In this document: positions 21,984 to 32,300 of the stretch, piece by piece
Layout of the letters: the number at the start of each line of letters is the position of its first letter
How positions within the stretch are numbered: position 1 is the stretch's first letter
Source of the DNA: Omphalotus guepiniiformis
Lineage: Eukaryota > Basidiomycota > Agaricomycetes > Agaricales > Omphalotaceae
Direction: 5' to 3'
DNA length: 64,000 nucleotides
NCBI GenBank assembly: GCA_028554645.1
Contig: JAQOOI010000050.1
Location: forward strand, 62,001 to 126,000
The notes under the pieces: model-generated
Database searches by the model: none
The model's input: the letters and a program-made list of their open reading frames with translations, nothing else
What the model was told of the DNA's origin: nothing
Made by a program: the position numbers and the translations under genes

Positions 21984-23924
21984 GACTCAGAGGTACTATC
22001 TCTCTTCAGAATCTGCTTTTTCTCCGAGTTAGCAACTGGAGCTAAATTCTGTAGTGTAGTACAAACATGACTGAACTGCGCAACAAGACTGTTTATAGCA
22101 TCTAGTAAACTGTTTTGAGAAGGGCCTGCCATTACAGCAGTATCCTCTTCCTCAAAAGCATACAGATTCTGGTCAACATGAGAGGGAGATTGGTCCCAAC
22201 CATGTCTTCTGGCAATTTCCTCAATCTTATCTTTCTTAGACCAAGTATCTGAAGGATCAGCTCTTGGCCAATACACTCCATCTTTTAATGCCCATTTACC
22301 AGCACTGTTTTTGGTCATCCACCCCAACCTGATAAATCTAAGTTGATGGGAACAGTCCACAGATCTATGTCCAGGTTCATCACACATGTAGCAATTAGAG
22401 TCAGAGTGGTGAATTGTTATGAACAGAAGAGACCTGAGACAACCTAGGAGCATCATTGTGTCCATTAGAATTCATCCCAGACCCAGAATTTTGAATTGGA
22501 GCATTCATGTTCATTCTCATGGAGCTAGATATTACTTGGGTCATTTTTGCCAAGTTAGCAACTGTCTCTGAGAGCTTTGCAAGAGCTGCCAAATTCGATT
22601 CCTGAGCTTATCTGATCTGATTAAACTGATTCTGGTGACTATCCACTGTAGCAGACAACTTCATTGCCCATTGGTCTGGTTCTGCCTTCACAGTAGTTGC
22701 TACTTGGTATGGATCATACAGTTTCCTAGTAGCACTCTGTTCAGGTGTTGGAAGTGCTCTGGAGTAACCCTCAGCTATGCTAGGACCATTCATGAATAAA
22801 CCAAAGTTATAACCACCTGCTCTTTTTACAGAACAGAGTTTTTCAGCCTCAGACATAACATCTTTCAGAGTAAAAGGATCATCTTCTCTCTGAACATGTA
22901 TGTGGCCATTGATTACTTTGTTTTCCAGACGATCCAGAAGCTTTCTTCTGAAAGGTTCATCCAATGCACTCAAGAAACCAGCAACAGCTTCTGAGTTAGA
23001 TACTACAGGTGTAGCACCAGAGGACAGTTTCTCATATTCAATCTCATACTCTCTCTTAAATGCCATCAGTTTCTGAATAGCACCAAGCACAATGAGTTTA
23101 TATTCTTCTACAATAGCATAAAGCTTTTGTCTTGATCCCAGACCTCTGTCTGCAGATTCAGAAAAGTTCTTCATCAAAGCTTCCTTAAATGCAAGCCAAT
23201 CTAACTTTCTGACTGCTTCAAGCCATTGAAACTCTGCTTTAGTATGGAACTCCATATACCTGAGAGCCAACATGACCTTTGCAGCATCAGTCTTAGTTCC
23301 AGTAGAGACAAAGATATTTTCTAACTCTACCAACCATGCAACTAATTCAGATGGATGTCTCTTGTCAAATATGGGTGCATGCTTTGAAACTTTCGGTAAT
23401 TTCTCATTTTGCAACTCTAGGATTGCTGGGGCAGGTATCTGAATATCAGGTGCAATTCCCAAAGATAGTATCTCGCTCCGTGGAGTTAGATTCTTGGTGG
23501 GACCTTGCCCTTGAGTACCTTCTCCAGGATTAGCTTGTTCACCAGTGGTAGACATGTTGTTTCTTTTATCTTTTACAATCCTCACAGGTATTCTCTTATG
23601 AGTCAAGAAAAAGAATTGAGGACTATTAAGAAATTTCCTCTTATTTTTCTTGTATCTAGCTGAAAGTTCAGCAAACTCTGGAAGATTCCTTTCAGGAATA
23701 GGACTAAGGGATGATAGAGACGAAAGTGGACTAGATTCAGGTTCAGGTGACACTTCTTTCTCCTTTCCTTTTGAACTTTTTCTTCTGGGTAACTGGTTCA
23801 GAGGTAATTCTTCTGTTCCAGCTCTCACAGAATTTCTAGTTTGTCTAGGGTGGGTGCTTTTCCTTGAGCTGCTAATTTTGACAAAACAAACTCGAAGTAT
23901 ATAGCTATGTTTTTCTTGCAACAA
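21974..23924 (-). pseudogene. gag: Family-B gypsy gag, decayed
   Basis: The minus-strand frame from 23,924 encodes a basic, Ser-rich lead; a likelier start is MSTTGEQANPGEG near 23,555. A capsid-like region (FDKRHPSELVAWLVELENIF...) runs to a TAA at 22,608-22,610, reading continues in the same frame to about 22,401, then a one-base shift leads to the zinc knuckle CYMCDEPGHRSVDC (CX2CX4HX4C, near 22,350-22,390) and on to a TAG at 21,974-21,976. The TAA and the one-base shift look like lesions; the final TAG is the expected zero-frame stop of a programmed -1 frameshift. Confidence 0.8.
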
Positions 23925-24046
23925 CTTCTATAAAGATGTAGTTGCTAACTGCAGAACAGAACAAAGTTCAAGCAGGAGAATAGTCCAGATAGGTTCCAGA
24001 CGTGTGCAGATAGCACAGAAGGGTTCAAATATCAAGTCTAAAGCCA

Positions 24047-24065
24047 CCCCTCGCAGTGGGCTCCA
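24047..24065 (-). other. Primer binding site of family-B gypsy
   Basis: Five nt after the LTR end, the minus strand reads TGGAGCCCACTGCGAGGGG, beginning with the TGG that pairs with a tRNA CCA end. It implies a tRNA ending in ...GTGGGCTCCA; the tRNA identity is not established. A copy of the LTR edge (ATAATGTGCA) recurs at 52,713 without this site. Confidence 0.6.
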
Positions 24066-24070
24066 GATAA

Positions 24071-25281
24071 TGTGCAAGAATTAGACTGAGAGGGGGTCTC
24101 AAGAAACAACCTCTAACTCAATTCTAGGGGGGGGTTTGTGGAGGTGTGGCTGGCGTTGTCAAAGGTTCCGCACAGTTAAACTCAACAATTGAACTCAATA
24201 CTGAGCTAGCAAGTGTCTGCAGTCCGCTCTGAACAGGGTATAAGTGACAGGGCAACTCAAAAACACTGGTTCAAGACAGAGGGCAACTAGTTTCTCAGGG
24301 GTTCAGGGGATGGTTCAGGGCAATAATCAGAGTGGGCAACTCGATTTAATGGTCCAAACAGTGACAGTATCAATCAGAACAGTAGCAGCAACAGTTTCAG
24401 CAGGCAGAACAGCACAGACAGAACAGCAGGGATAGCAACAGTTTCAGTATCTCTCTCAAGGTTTGCCACAAGGGACTTTACAGAAGTTTGCACAACTGGT
24501 ATATTTCTCTATAACTGAACTCCTAAGAGCCAGGCAAATTTCGTCTAGAAGAAGTTCTGCTTTGGTAGTGAGCCTAGGCAGTCCTAACTTAAGGAAAAAT
24601 ATCTACAAGTAGGTAGTTCTTATATACAGGTCAGAAAATAAATATAGTAAATCTCGAAAATGTAAGGAAATCTGAGCAGAGTAAATAGAATAGATAACAG
24701 AAAGACTAATTGAGCAGGGATTGGTGTCTTTTAAGGTATTTTTGTAGGTATTTTTCAGTTAGATACTGTCATGTATAGGTATCTTGGGTATAAAAATTGT
24801 TATAAAATCGCTTTGTCCATATAGTGGCTTGGCAATCAAGTCCAGGGTATCTAACCAGGGTGTACAGCATGCAATATCAGTCCAGAATGGTGCCATATGA
24901 CAACATCTTTTATGATTTTGAAATTTGCAACTCTTTTGAATTTCCTAACTGGGGGCTGCTGGTGAGGTTCCTAGCATATCCAGTGGTTGCTTCTTCGTTT
25001 CAGAGGTCATCTAGACCCTACTCCGTCGTTACTATCATCCACAAGCTGTACAGTAGCACATGTGTCTATCTGGCCAGATCTTGCATCTGATTTGTCTCCA
25101 GGAGGTACTTCTTCTTTTAGCTGGTTCTAGCAACAAGCTATGGGTAGTATTATGTCCCAATAATCGTTTATTCTTCCCTATTTGGGTGTCTGGGTTCAGG
25201 GTATCACTCAGTTAGATGTTACATCTCAGAGGGATACTCCAGAATCAACATCTAGCTCCATGGTAGGACAGCTTGAGTATC
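24071..25281 (-). repeat. Family-B LTR next to gag (5' LTR in minus orientation, U3 truncated)
   Basis: The 782-bp part 24071-24852 is, as far as I can compare, identical to the inverted copy 28316-29097. The rest (24853-25281) matches 14304-14734 inverted. The 5' half of U3 (matching 13771-14303) is missing at 25,281, where gene 2 sequence begins. Confidence 0.85.
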
Positions 25282-25304
25282 TTCCCACTTAGTGTGTACA
25301 CACT

Positions 25305-27658
25305 ATGCAGGCCAACAACTACCAGGCCCTTTCCACCGTCTGCTCTAAGCTTGGGGACTTCGATTGTTGACTCCGCGACCAGTCGTTTGAACACTATGGT
25401 GCAGGTCTCCGGCTCAAATTAATGTCCACTACTTTCGAGGAGGCAAAATTCGCTCTTGTAAGTTTTGTTTTCATTTCTCATTTATGCTTTTGCTAACGCG
25501 CGTTTACTTTGTATAGGCACACGTTGCGTTGGTTTTTAATCGTTGTCAGAAGAACGAGACCCATTTGCCTGACTACTTCACGGGAACCTTCCTTGCTGCT
25601 TCGAACCTCGCTCTTTGGCTACATCATCAGAGGCCTGGAACTTTCGTTCTGCCACCTTGGTGTCCTTCCAGAGCTCGATACAATGATTTACACAAGAAGT
25701 TCACAGTGAGTATCTAGCTCAGGGGTCAGTTTCTTTGACATCTTAAAGTCTCATTTCTCTTTTTAGCTTCGGAATCTCTGGGAGCCTTTACCGCCTTTTC
25801 CCAAGTCTCTCCTAGGCCCTCAGCTTGAAGACGACAAAGACAACGAAGAAGATGACGAGATTTGCCTCCCTCCCATTGAATCTGTTGCTTCAGCTGCCAA
25901 GTCTACTCGTTCCGCCAAGAAGACTGCTCCGGCTACGGAGACGAAACCTAAACCTGCCCTGACGCTGATGCCGGGTCGATCTGTGGTAAGTTTTGAGTTT
26001 CTCGCAGTGGATCCCTCCTGACTTATTCATTTTTCTAGTCGAAATGCAAGTCTCTGAATTCCGAGGACTCTGCCGCTTTCACCGATGAATCTGATGACAA
26101 CGACGCAGAAGTTCCTGATTCTGAGCCTCCGAGAAAGAAAACCCGGACCTCATTGACCAAGAAGCCTGAGGCTCCCAAATCTTCTAAGGTGAGTTCCATT
26201 TTCTCTGCTTACGTGTATTCATTTCTCATGTGTTTTACAGGGCAAGGGTAAGCAAACAGTGAAGCCTCGCCCAAAGACTCAATCAATTCGCGTGGAGGAA
26301 CCTGTTGAGGAACCGCCGGCGCGTCAAACTCGATCCAAGGCTGCTTCCACTTCGACCAAAACAACTCTCCCTGAATCCAGCGACAAGGAGGAAGTAGAGG
26401 ATGAGGAAGACAAGCCCAAGAAGAAGAATGAGGGATCGAAGGGTGCTAAGGAGTCCAAAGTCGATCTCTCTGCTCCCCTTTGGCCGAATCGCACGGGTTT
26501 CTCAACTACATCTGTGCTGAAGGCTCCCGGTGTTCATGACGAACCCCCTAATCTTCAAGTAGGTCTTCTTTTTCATTTCTCAGTATGGTCTACTAACCTT
26601 TCCTTCCTTTATCCAGCATGTCGATGGTCGCACCTTTCAACACCGGAACAAGGAGGAGTATACCAACGTTCCCAGTATTTCATTTCGTTTTTCTTAACTG
26701 TAGCTTTTTAGAACTAACAATTTGTCTAGATCGTACTCTCTTTGGGTGGCCTTACGGTCGCCCTGTTACTCTTCAACAGCTCGTCTCTATCAATCGCTCG
26801 TTCGACCGCGTAAGTAACTCATTTTTCTTATTGTAGCACTTTTATCTGATATTTTTTTTACAGTTCTTCGGCGATTCTATCTGCGCAGCTTGTGTTGGCA
26901 GTACCCATTCCGATGGTCGCAAGTGTCGCCCTCAAATCAAGGAGAACTCGTTCGACTGGAGATGTAGTACCTGCGCCAAGGACAATCATGCGTGCAGTTG
27001 GACATACAGCCTCGAAGGTACCGATCAGATGCACTGCCTTTCATACACCTTAGCTCGCAGCAGTAGCGCTGGTGTGTTATTCTCATTTCTCTTGGGTTTA
27101 ATTCAATTTCTAATTGAATTTCTTGTTTATCTAGTCATTGCACAAGAGGCGGGTCAACTCCAACTTCTTATCGACTCCTACGAGAAGATGCAGGAAGGGG
27201 TTGTCGCGCAGATGCAGGCAATGGAACAACTTCACGCTGGAATCCTCGAACGTCAGGCGCATATCAAGGCATCGTGCAGGGACCCTTGACTTGTACTTCA
27301 TCAGCTTAAGACTGGTGACCCATCCTTCGAATACACCAACGAGCAGATGTGACTTCTTTGTACCGCGCTTGGTTGGGACATCAACATTGTTTCTCGCGCT
27401 AGTTACATTCCGAAGAACAGTGCCGGTAATTTCATCGTGGTCGATCCTGAGGAGGACAAAGCCAAAGTTGGCCCATCTCATCCCTCCACATCTCGAGCCA
27501 AATCTATCGCTAAGAACACTGAAGAGCCACGTCCAGCGACTAGTGATTCTCACAACAATCCAGAGGTCGAGGACAATGAGGACAACTTGGACACCGAGAA
27601 GGTTCTCGCTCCCGCGAGCAGTCCACTACCTGAAGAGGATCATATCCCTTCAGAGTGA
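25305..27658 (+). pseudogene. Gene 2: multi-exon Cys6 coiled-coil protein gene, CpG-decayed
   Basis: Start ATG 25305 (MQANNYQALSTV). At least eight introns of about 50-120 nt can be placed (for example GTAAGT...TATAG before 25,516, GTGAGT...TTTTAG before 25,767). Product order: a helical N-terminal part with LPDYFTGTF, an acidic and Lys-rich middle with RKKTRTS-type nuclear-localisation signals, then six cysteines encoded at 26,882-26,995 (CX2CX10CX12CX2CX6C), a Gln/Glu-rich coiled coil (IAQEAGQLQLLIDSYEKM) and an acidic tail ending at 27,658. Three in-frame TGA stops (25,368, 27,288, 27,350) each sit in TGACT, one C-to-T step from an Arg CGA codon. The order acidic, basic, Cys6, coiled coil parallels the antisense gene of the first gypsy. 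Function unknown; inferred DNA-binding. Confidence 0.65.
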
Positions 27659-28315
27659 CTCGCACATGAGGTTCCTCTGGCCCTTCTTGCATATCTTCCT
27701 CAATATTACGGTGATTTCTACACAGCGTTGGACTGATCGTTTCTTTATTAGTTCTCTGTTTGCATCTCGTGCGGGGTGACTCAAGTGTTCAACACACTGA
27801 GTTGCCCTTATATATATATATCTTGTATTTCCGACACTCACTGTATTCTATCCAGATAGTAGTACATGTAGAGTGTCTTCGATAGTCATAACAATGAGCT
27901 TCTAGAGCTCAAATATATTTCATTTGTCTTGTTTTCTTCTTTAAGTGTGAACTTTAAGTTGAAATGTTATAAAAGACCGAGTATCCCTCTCCAGATATAG
28001 TATCTAAGTCGAGCTTCAGAGGAAGACTCCATGATTACAGGTTATATTCAAATAAAACTCTGTAAGTATCTTTATTTAATATGGATAAGTCAAGATTTAT
28101 TTTGCCCAAGGTTTCCGCGTGAAGACAAAGTTGAACTCGGCAATCTTAAGCCGGCTAAGCCCTCAGACGGTCAAAGCTGTTCCAGATCTCTAGATCTTAA
28201 TCTTTGAAAAATCAAAAATTTCGCTCTAGAGTCATTGTTAACTTGTCTTTACTCTCTCCCCCAAAGCAAAATAAATTTCAACGTCCCCGTTGAATCGCAT
28301 GGACAGGCCTAGTCA
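27659..28315. other. Spacer after gene 2, no gene seen
   Basis: AT-rich 3' flank of gene 2 with poly-pyrimidine stretches. It ends ...CCTAGTCA directly before the LTR fragment. No reading frame or repeat is supported apart from one motif near-match (AGTATCTAAGTC). Confidence 0.4.
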
Positions 28316-29097
28316 AGATACCCTGGACTTGATTGCCAAGCCACTATATGGACAAAGCGATTTTATAACAATTTTTATACCCCAGATACCTATACATGAC
28401 AGTATCTAACTGAAAAATACCTACAAAAATACCTTAAAAGACACCAATCCCTGCTCAATTAGTCTTTCTGTTATCTATTCTATTTACTCTGCTCAGATTC
28501 CCTTACATTTTCGAGATTTACTATATTTATTTTCTGACCTGTATATAAGAACTACCTACTTGTAGATATTTTTCCTTAAGTTAGGACTGCCTAGGCTCAC
28601 TACCAAAGCAGAACTTCTTCTAGACGAAATTTGCCTGGCTCTTAGGAGTTCAGTTATAGAGAAATATACCAGTTGTGCAAACTTCTGTAAAGTCCCTTGT
28701 GGCAAACCTTGAGAGAGATACTGAAACTGTTGCTATCCCTGCTGTTCTGTCTGTGCTGTTCTGCCTGCTGAAACTGTTGCTGCTACTGTTCTGATTGATA
28801 CTGTCACTGTTTGGACCATTAAATCGAGTTGCCCACTCTGATTATTGCCCTGAACCATCCCCTGAACCCCTGAGAAACTAGTTGCCCTCTGTCTTGAACC
28901 AGTGTTTTTGAGTTGCCCTGTCACTTATACCCTGTTCAGAGCGGACTGCAGACACTTGCTAGCTCAGTATTGAGTTCAATTGTTGAGTTTAACTGTGCGG
29001 AACCTTTGACAACGCCAGCCACACCTCCACAAACCCCCCCCTAGAATTGAGTTAGAGGTTGTTTCTTGAGACCCCCTCTCAGTCTAATTCTTGCACA
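28316..29097 (+). repeat. R-U5-like second part of a family-B LTR
   Basis: 782 bp starting AGATACCCTGG and ending TTGCACA, the inverted identical copy of 24071-24852. Integrase coding sequence resumes at 29,098. Confidence 0.85.
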
Positions 29098-29277
29098 TTA
29101 ACACATTCCCAATCATTTAGCTCATGTTGAAATACCTCATCTTTCATTTGAACCTAGTAATGAATTGAAACTATTACTTTCTCAGCAACTTCAAGAATCT
29201 CCTTATTATGATAGAGTTGATATGGAATCTCGTAGATTGTTATGGAGAACTGCTCTAGATATTTGTACTTTGTAGAT
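29098..29277 (+). pseudogene. C-terminal fragment of the interrupted integrase gene
   Basis: In one frame it reads HIPNHLAHVEIPHLSFEP, then LLLSQQLQESPYYDRVDM and LLWRTALDICTL before a stop. This matches the C-terminal style I recall for the integrase-core family and has the right strand and position to complete the pseudogene ending at 13,770. Confidence 0.55.
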
Positions 29278-29337
29278 AGTTTTGAATTCAAGTATATTAA
29301 TCAAATGACGAAAAGAAAACAAACAGATTTATAACAA

Positions 29338-32300
29338 TCAGTCTAATTCTAAAAGTTTTTCTCGGGTAAGTGATAAAGGAACAGGATATGCTGATGAATT
29401 AGAACCAAGACAAGCATTTCGAGCAATCTTGTCCAAATTTTCAAAGTCTTCCTTACAAAAGGCTTTCTCCCATCTTGATACTTTGCAGAGTAAATGCTCC
29501 ACAAATATTGGGCTAAAATACAGAGTTTTCCGATCTGCATTTGACAAGTAACGGTGTAGGAAGTTATAGACAAGTTTGAATGAATATTTGACACTTGACT
29601 TGTTGCAGCCATGACCAACATCAAATCCTAACTGCTAAAGACCCTCAAAGGCTCCCATGCTATGATGAGCAGCGATAATATCACCCATAGGCATCTACAC
29701 TTGGCATATCACATAAGTTGAATAGGACAAGTGTATTTGCAAATTGCATTTGAGTGATACCTGAGCCAAATCCTTCAATAGATGTATTGACGCTTAGCTT
29801 CAATGCATCACCATAGCTTGGCAAAGATTCCTCGTCACAGAACTCCCGCCATAGATTCACAATCTTTGGAGTGAACATAGGCAAGATGCGATCCAAAATG
29901 AGGATGTTGTCCTCATTCAGTTGAACCAAGACCAAGACAGGGACAGGGTGTACCCCAGCATCACATGTTTTCAATATGCATTGATGGATCCGTAATCCAT
30001 GCCCGTTCAAATGCTGTTACACAGTCTGCACCAGAAAGGAAAAAACGGCAAAAATATTGTTTGACAAAGGTTTCCATCATCTTGCCCTGTCCAGTGCCTA
30101 TACGGACAAGAAGATTTAAAAGCCCATAATCGCCTTTCAGATTGTCCTCTGAGAGCGATAATTTAAGTAGGGTCTGAAAATGATTGGTTGCTCGTATTGT
30201 ATCAAAATGATCAGGATCTCGGACACTAAAGGAGTTGTTAAGAGTGGGATGTTGTCCTTGAATGATACACCCCAAGATAGGATGAAGTTCTGTCCCAAGT
30301 TTCAAAGAGAGAGCTTCTCGGAGTATACAACCCAGCTTGTCAGCTTGAAAGCCATCTGCCCAAGGACAGATATCTGTCAGTAATGTATTTGCGGGAACTC
30401 GGGGAAGTAGTTGCAAGGAACTATAAACAAGATTCCGTTTTTTATGTCCGCTTGCTTGACGCTTGCTAGCTAGTGGCACTGCAAACAATTCAACATAAAT
30501 CTCATGGGAAAATGTTAAAAATGTGGTGAAACAATGTGAAAAAGTTTAATTTTTTGTGATATTTCACCATATTTCTAACATTTTCCCACAGGATTTATGT
30601 TGAATTGCTTGCAGTGTGGCTTTTGCAATGAACATTTTGCTATCATGTCCTGCACTTCCAGAGATAATGGATTTGCTGCCTCCAAAACATCTGCCCATTG
30701 AAAGTCAATGTATAAGGACTCTTTCAGACCATCAAATACCGGCTGCTTCTTCATAATTTTGTTGAAGAGAGCTAAATCTGATGTAGATTTATCTGAAGAA
30801 GTAGAAAACAGTGTGGCAGGGCTTTCTAGAACTGACTGAATCTCAAGCGCAGCAAAAATGCAGTCACTATCAAGCCAATCAACTAGACAGTCCAGTAGCC
30901 CGCCATGCACAACAGATCAAGCAATGATTGCTTCCTTGGTTATTAGAGATCGCCGATCACAATTGAGCTGTGTGTCATAGATCGTTATTGCAGGCAGAAT
31001 AATGTAATCTGTAAGAATGTCTAAAAAGACTTTTTGTCCATAGATTGATTGGTCTTCTGGAGACGTTAACTTTGTCTTGGGCGAGAGTGTAATAGTTATC
31101 TGTTCTGAGGAAGAGAGATTTCGAATTCCAAAGATATTTGATGGTATAATCAAAGGATTTGGTAAGGGCTCGTCAGCTCTTCTATGGTGAGCATTTTGAT
31201 ATTTCTTGACATCTCTGATAGACCCTGTAATAGCCTTTACAAAGGAGGCTACACAGTTGTTCAACACATCTGAAACTCTCTGTTCTCCTGTTTCTGAGAA
31301 TTGATCGAAAACACTTTTTGCAAGTGTAGGTCCCCATTCTGTATACCACAGAAAGATAAAGCGAAGGGAACGGCAGATGGATAAATTGAGTGAACGTTTA
31401 AGGAGATCAACTTCCTGTAAAGCAACAGTGTCTTGAGTAAGTGTCTCTGTACTGGCTTGCAAATTTAAGAGAAGCTGGTGTTGATTTTGACCAATAATTT
31501 TGACCAATAAAGGATAAATGAGTATCCCAGTGCTGGTATGAGCTAGAAAGTTGATCTGATTTTGCATATATATCATAGCAAATGGAAGTTGACACAGAAG
31601 AAAAGGATTCTTTTGATTTCAAGGCCTTGAGATTGTGATACTGGCGGGCAAGATTTTCAACATCTAAAAGACATGAAAGAGCAAGATATCCTTTGCCATC
31701 AGAACTTAGAGGCAATTGAGAAGTGGAGACAGAGCTTTCTGTCAGAGAAGAATTGGACCCTGAGATGTCTATTGTTTTTTGTCATTTGTTATGTTGAGTT
31801 TTGAGAAAGTTCTTTACCAGTTCAGGTGCACTATAAATTAATCACATAACTCTAAGTAACAGAAACAAAGAGTGAAAAAAGTGAATATTTACTTTATTTC
31901 AGCTGCATCAATCCAGCTATCAGTATATTCAGGAAATCCTCTCCAGTGTACAAGATATTCAGTTGAGTTGTTCTGAAACAATCAAATTAGTATTCTGAAT
32001 AATTCTATTGACTTGACATACCTTTTCTGTCGTGTCTATTATACCTGTTATGACATACGTATTTTCTTCTACAGAAGAAACAGATTCATCACTTTGCCTA
32101 GAACGTTTCAAGATAGCAGCCTGAGAACGGATCTGAGGCCTGGATGATATAGCAGTTGATGATGGTGTTGTAGAGGAGGATTCAGTTTGCCGCTCTTTAA
32201 ATTGAGCGATCATCTTGTCCTGTATTTGGCGAAATACATTTTTGTTCATACAAAGCAAGTAGCGGATATTGTTGTTATGAAGATTTTTGTATAGTCCCCG

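Larger units (their letters stand above)
13771..29097. mobile_element. Rearranged second gypsy insertion (15.3 kb) in the integrase gene
   Basis: The outer ends are the start (TGTTCAAAC, 13771) and end (TTGCACA, 29097) of one plus-oriented LTR, and integrase coding sequence lies on both sides. The first 964 bp of that LTR (13771-14734) stop exactly where 28316-29097 begins, at the joint seen intact inside the minus-oriented LTR at 24,071-25,281. Between these lie gene 1 (plus), gag-pol (minus), the minus LTR and gene 2 (plus). Computing the inversion of 14735-24852 and of 24853-28315 separately would give an ordinary element: LTR, primer site, gag-pol, two antisense genes, LTR with shortened U3. 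I read the present order as a rearranged or misassembled copy. No clear target duplication was found. Confidence 0.7.

Noticed and set aside
24244..24435. Short protein gene, repeated at 28,733-28,924
   Set aside because: Both lie in the duplicated LTR segment and have a low-complexity Gln/Thr/Ala composition; they are LTR sequence.
13771..29097. DIRS-like retrotransposon suggested by inverted terminal repeats
   Set aside because: The pol gene ends in a DDE integrase with HHCC finger, not a tyrosine recombinase, and the same LTR parts occur in ordinary order at 50,732-52,492.
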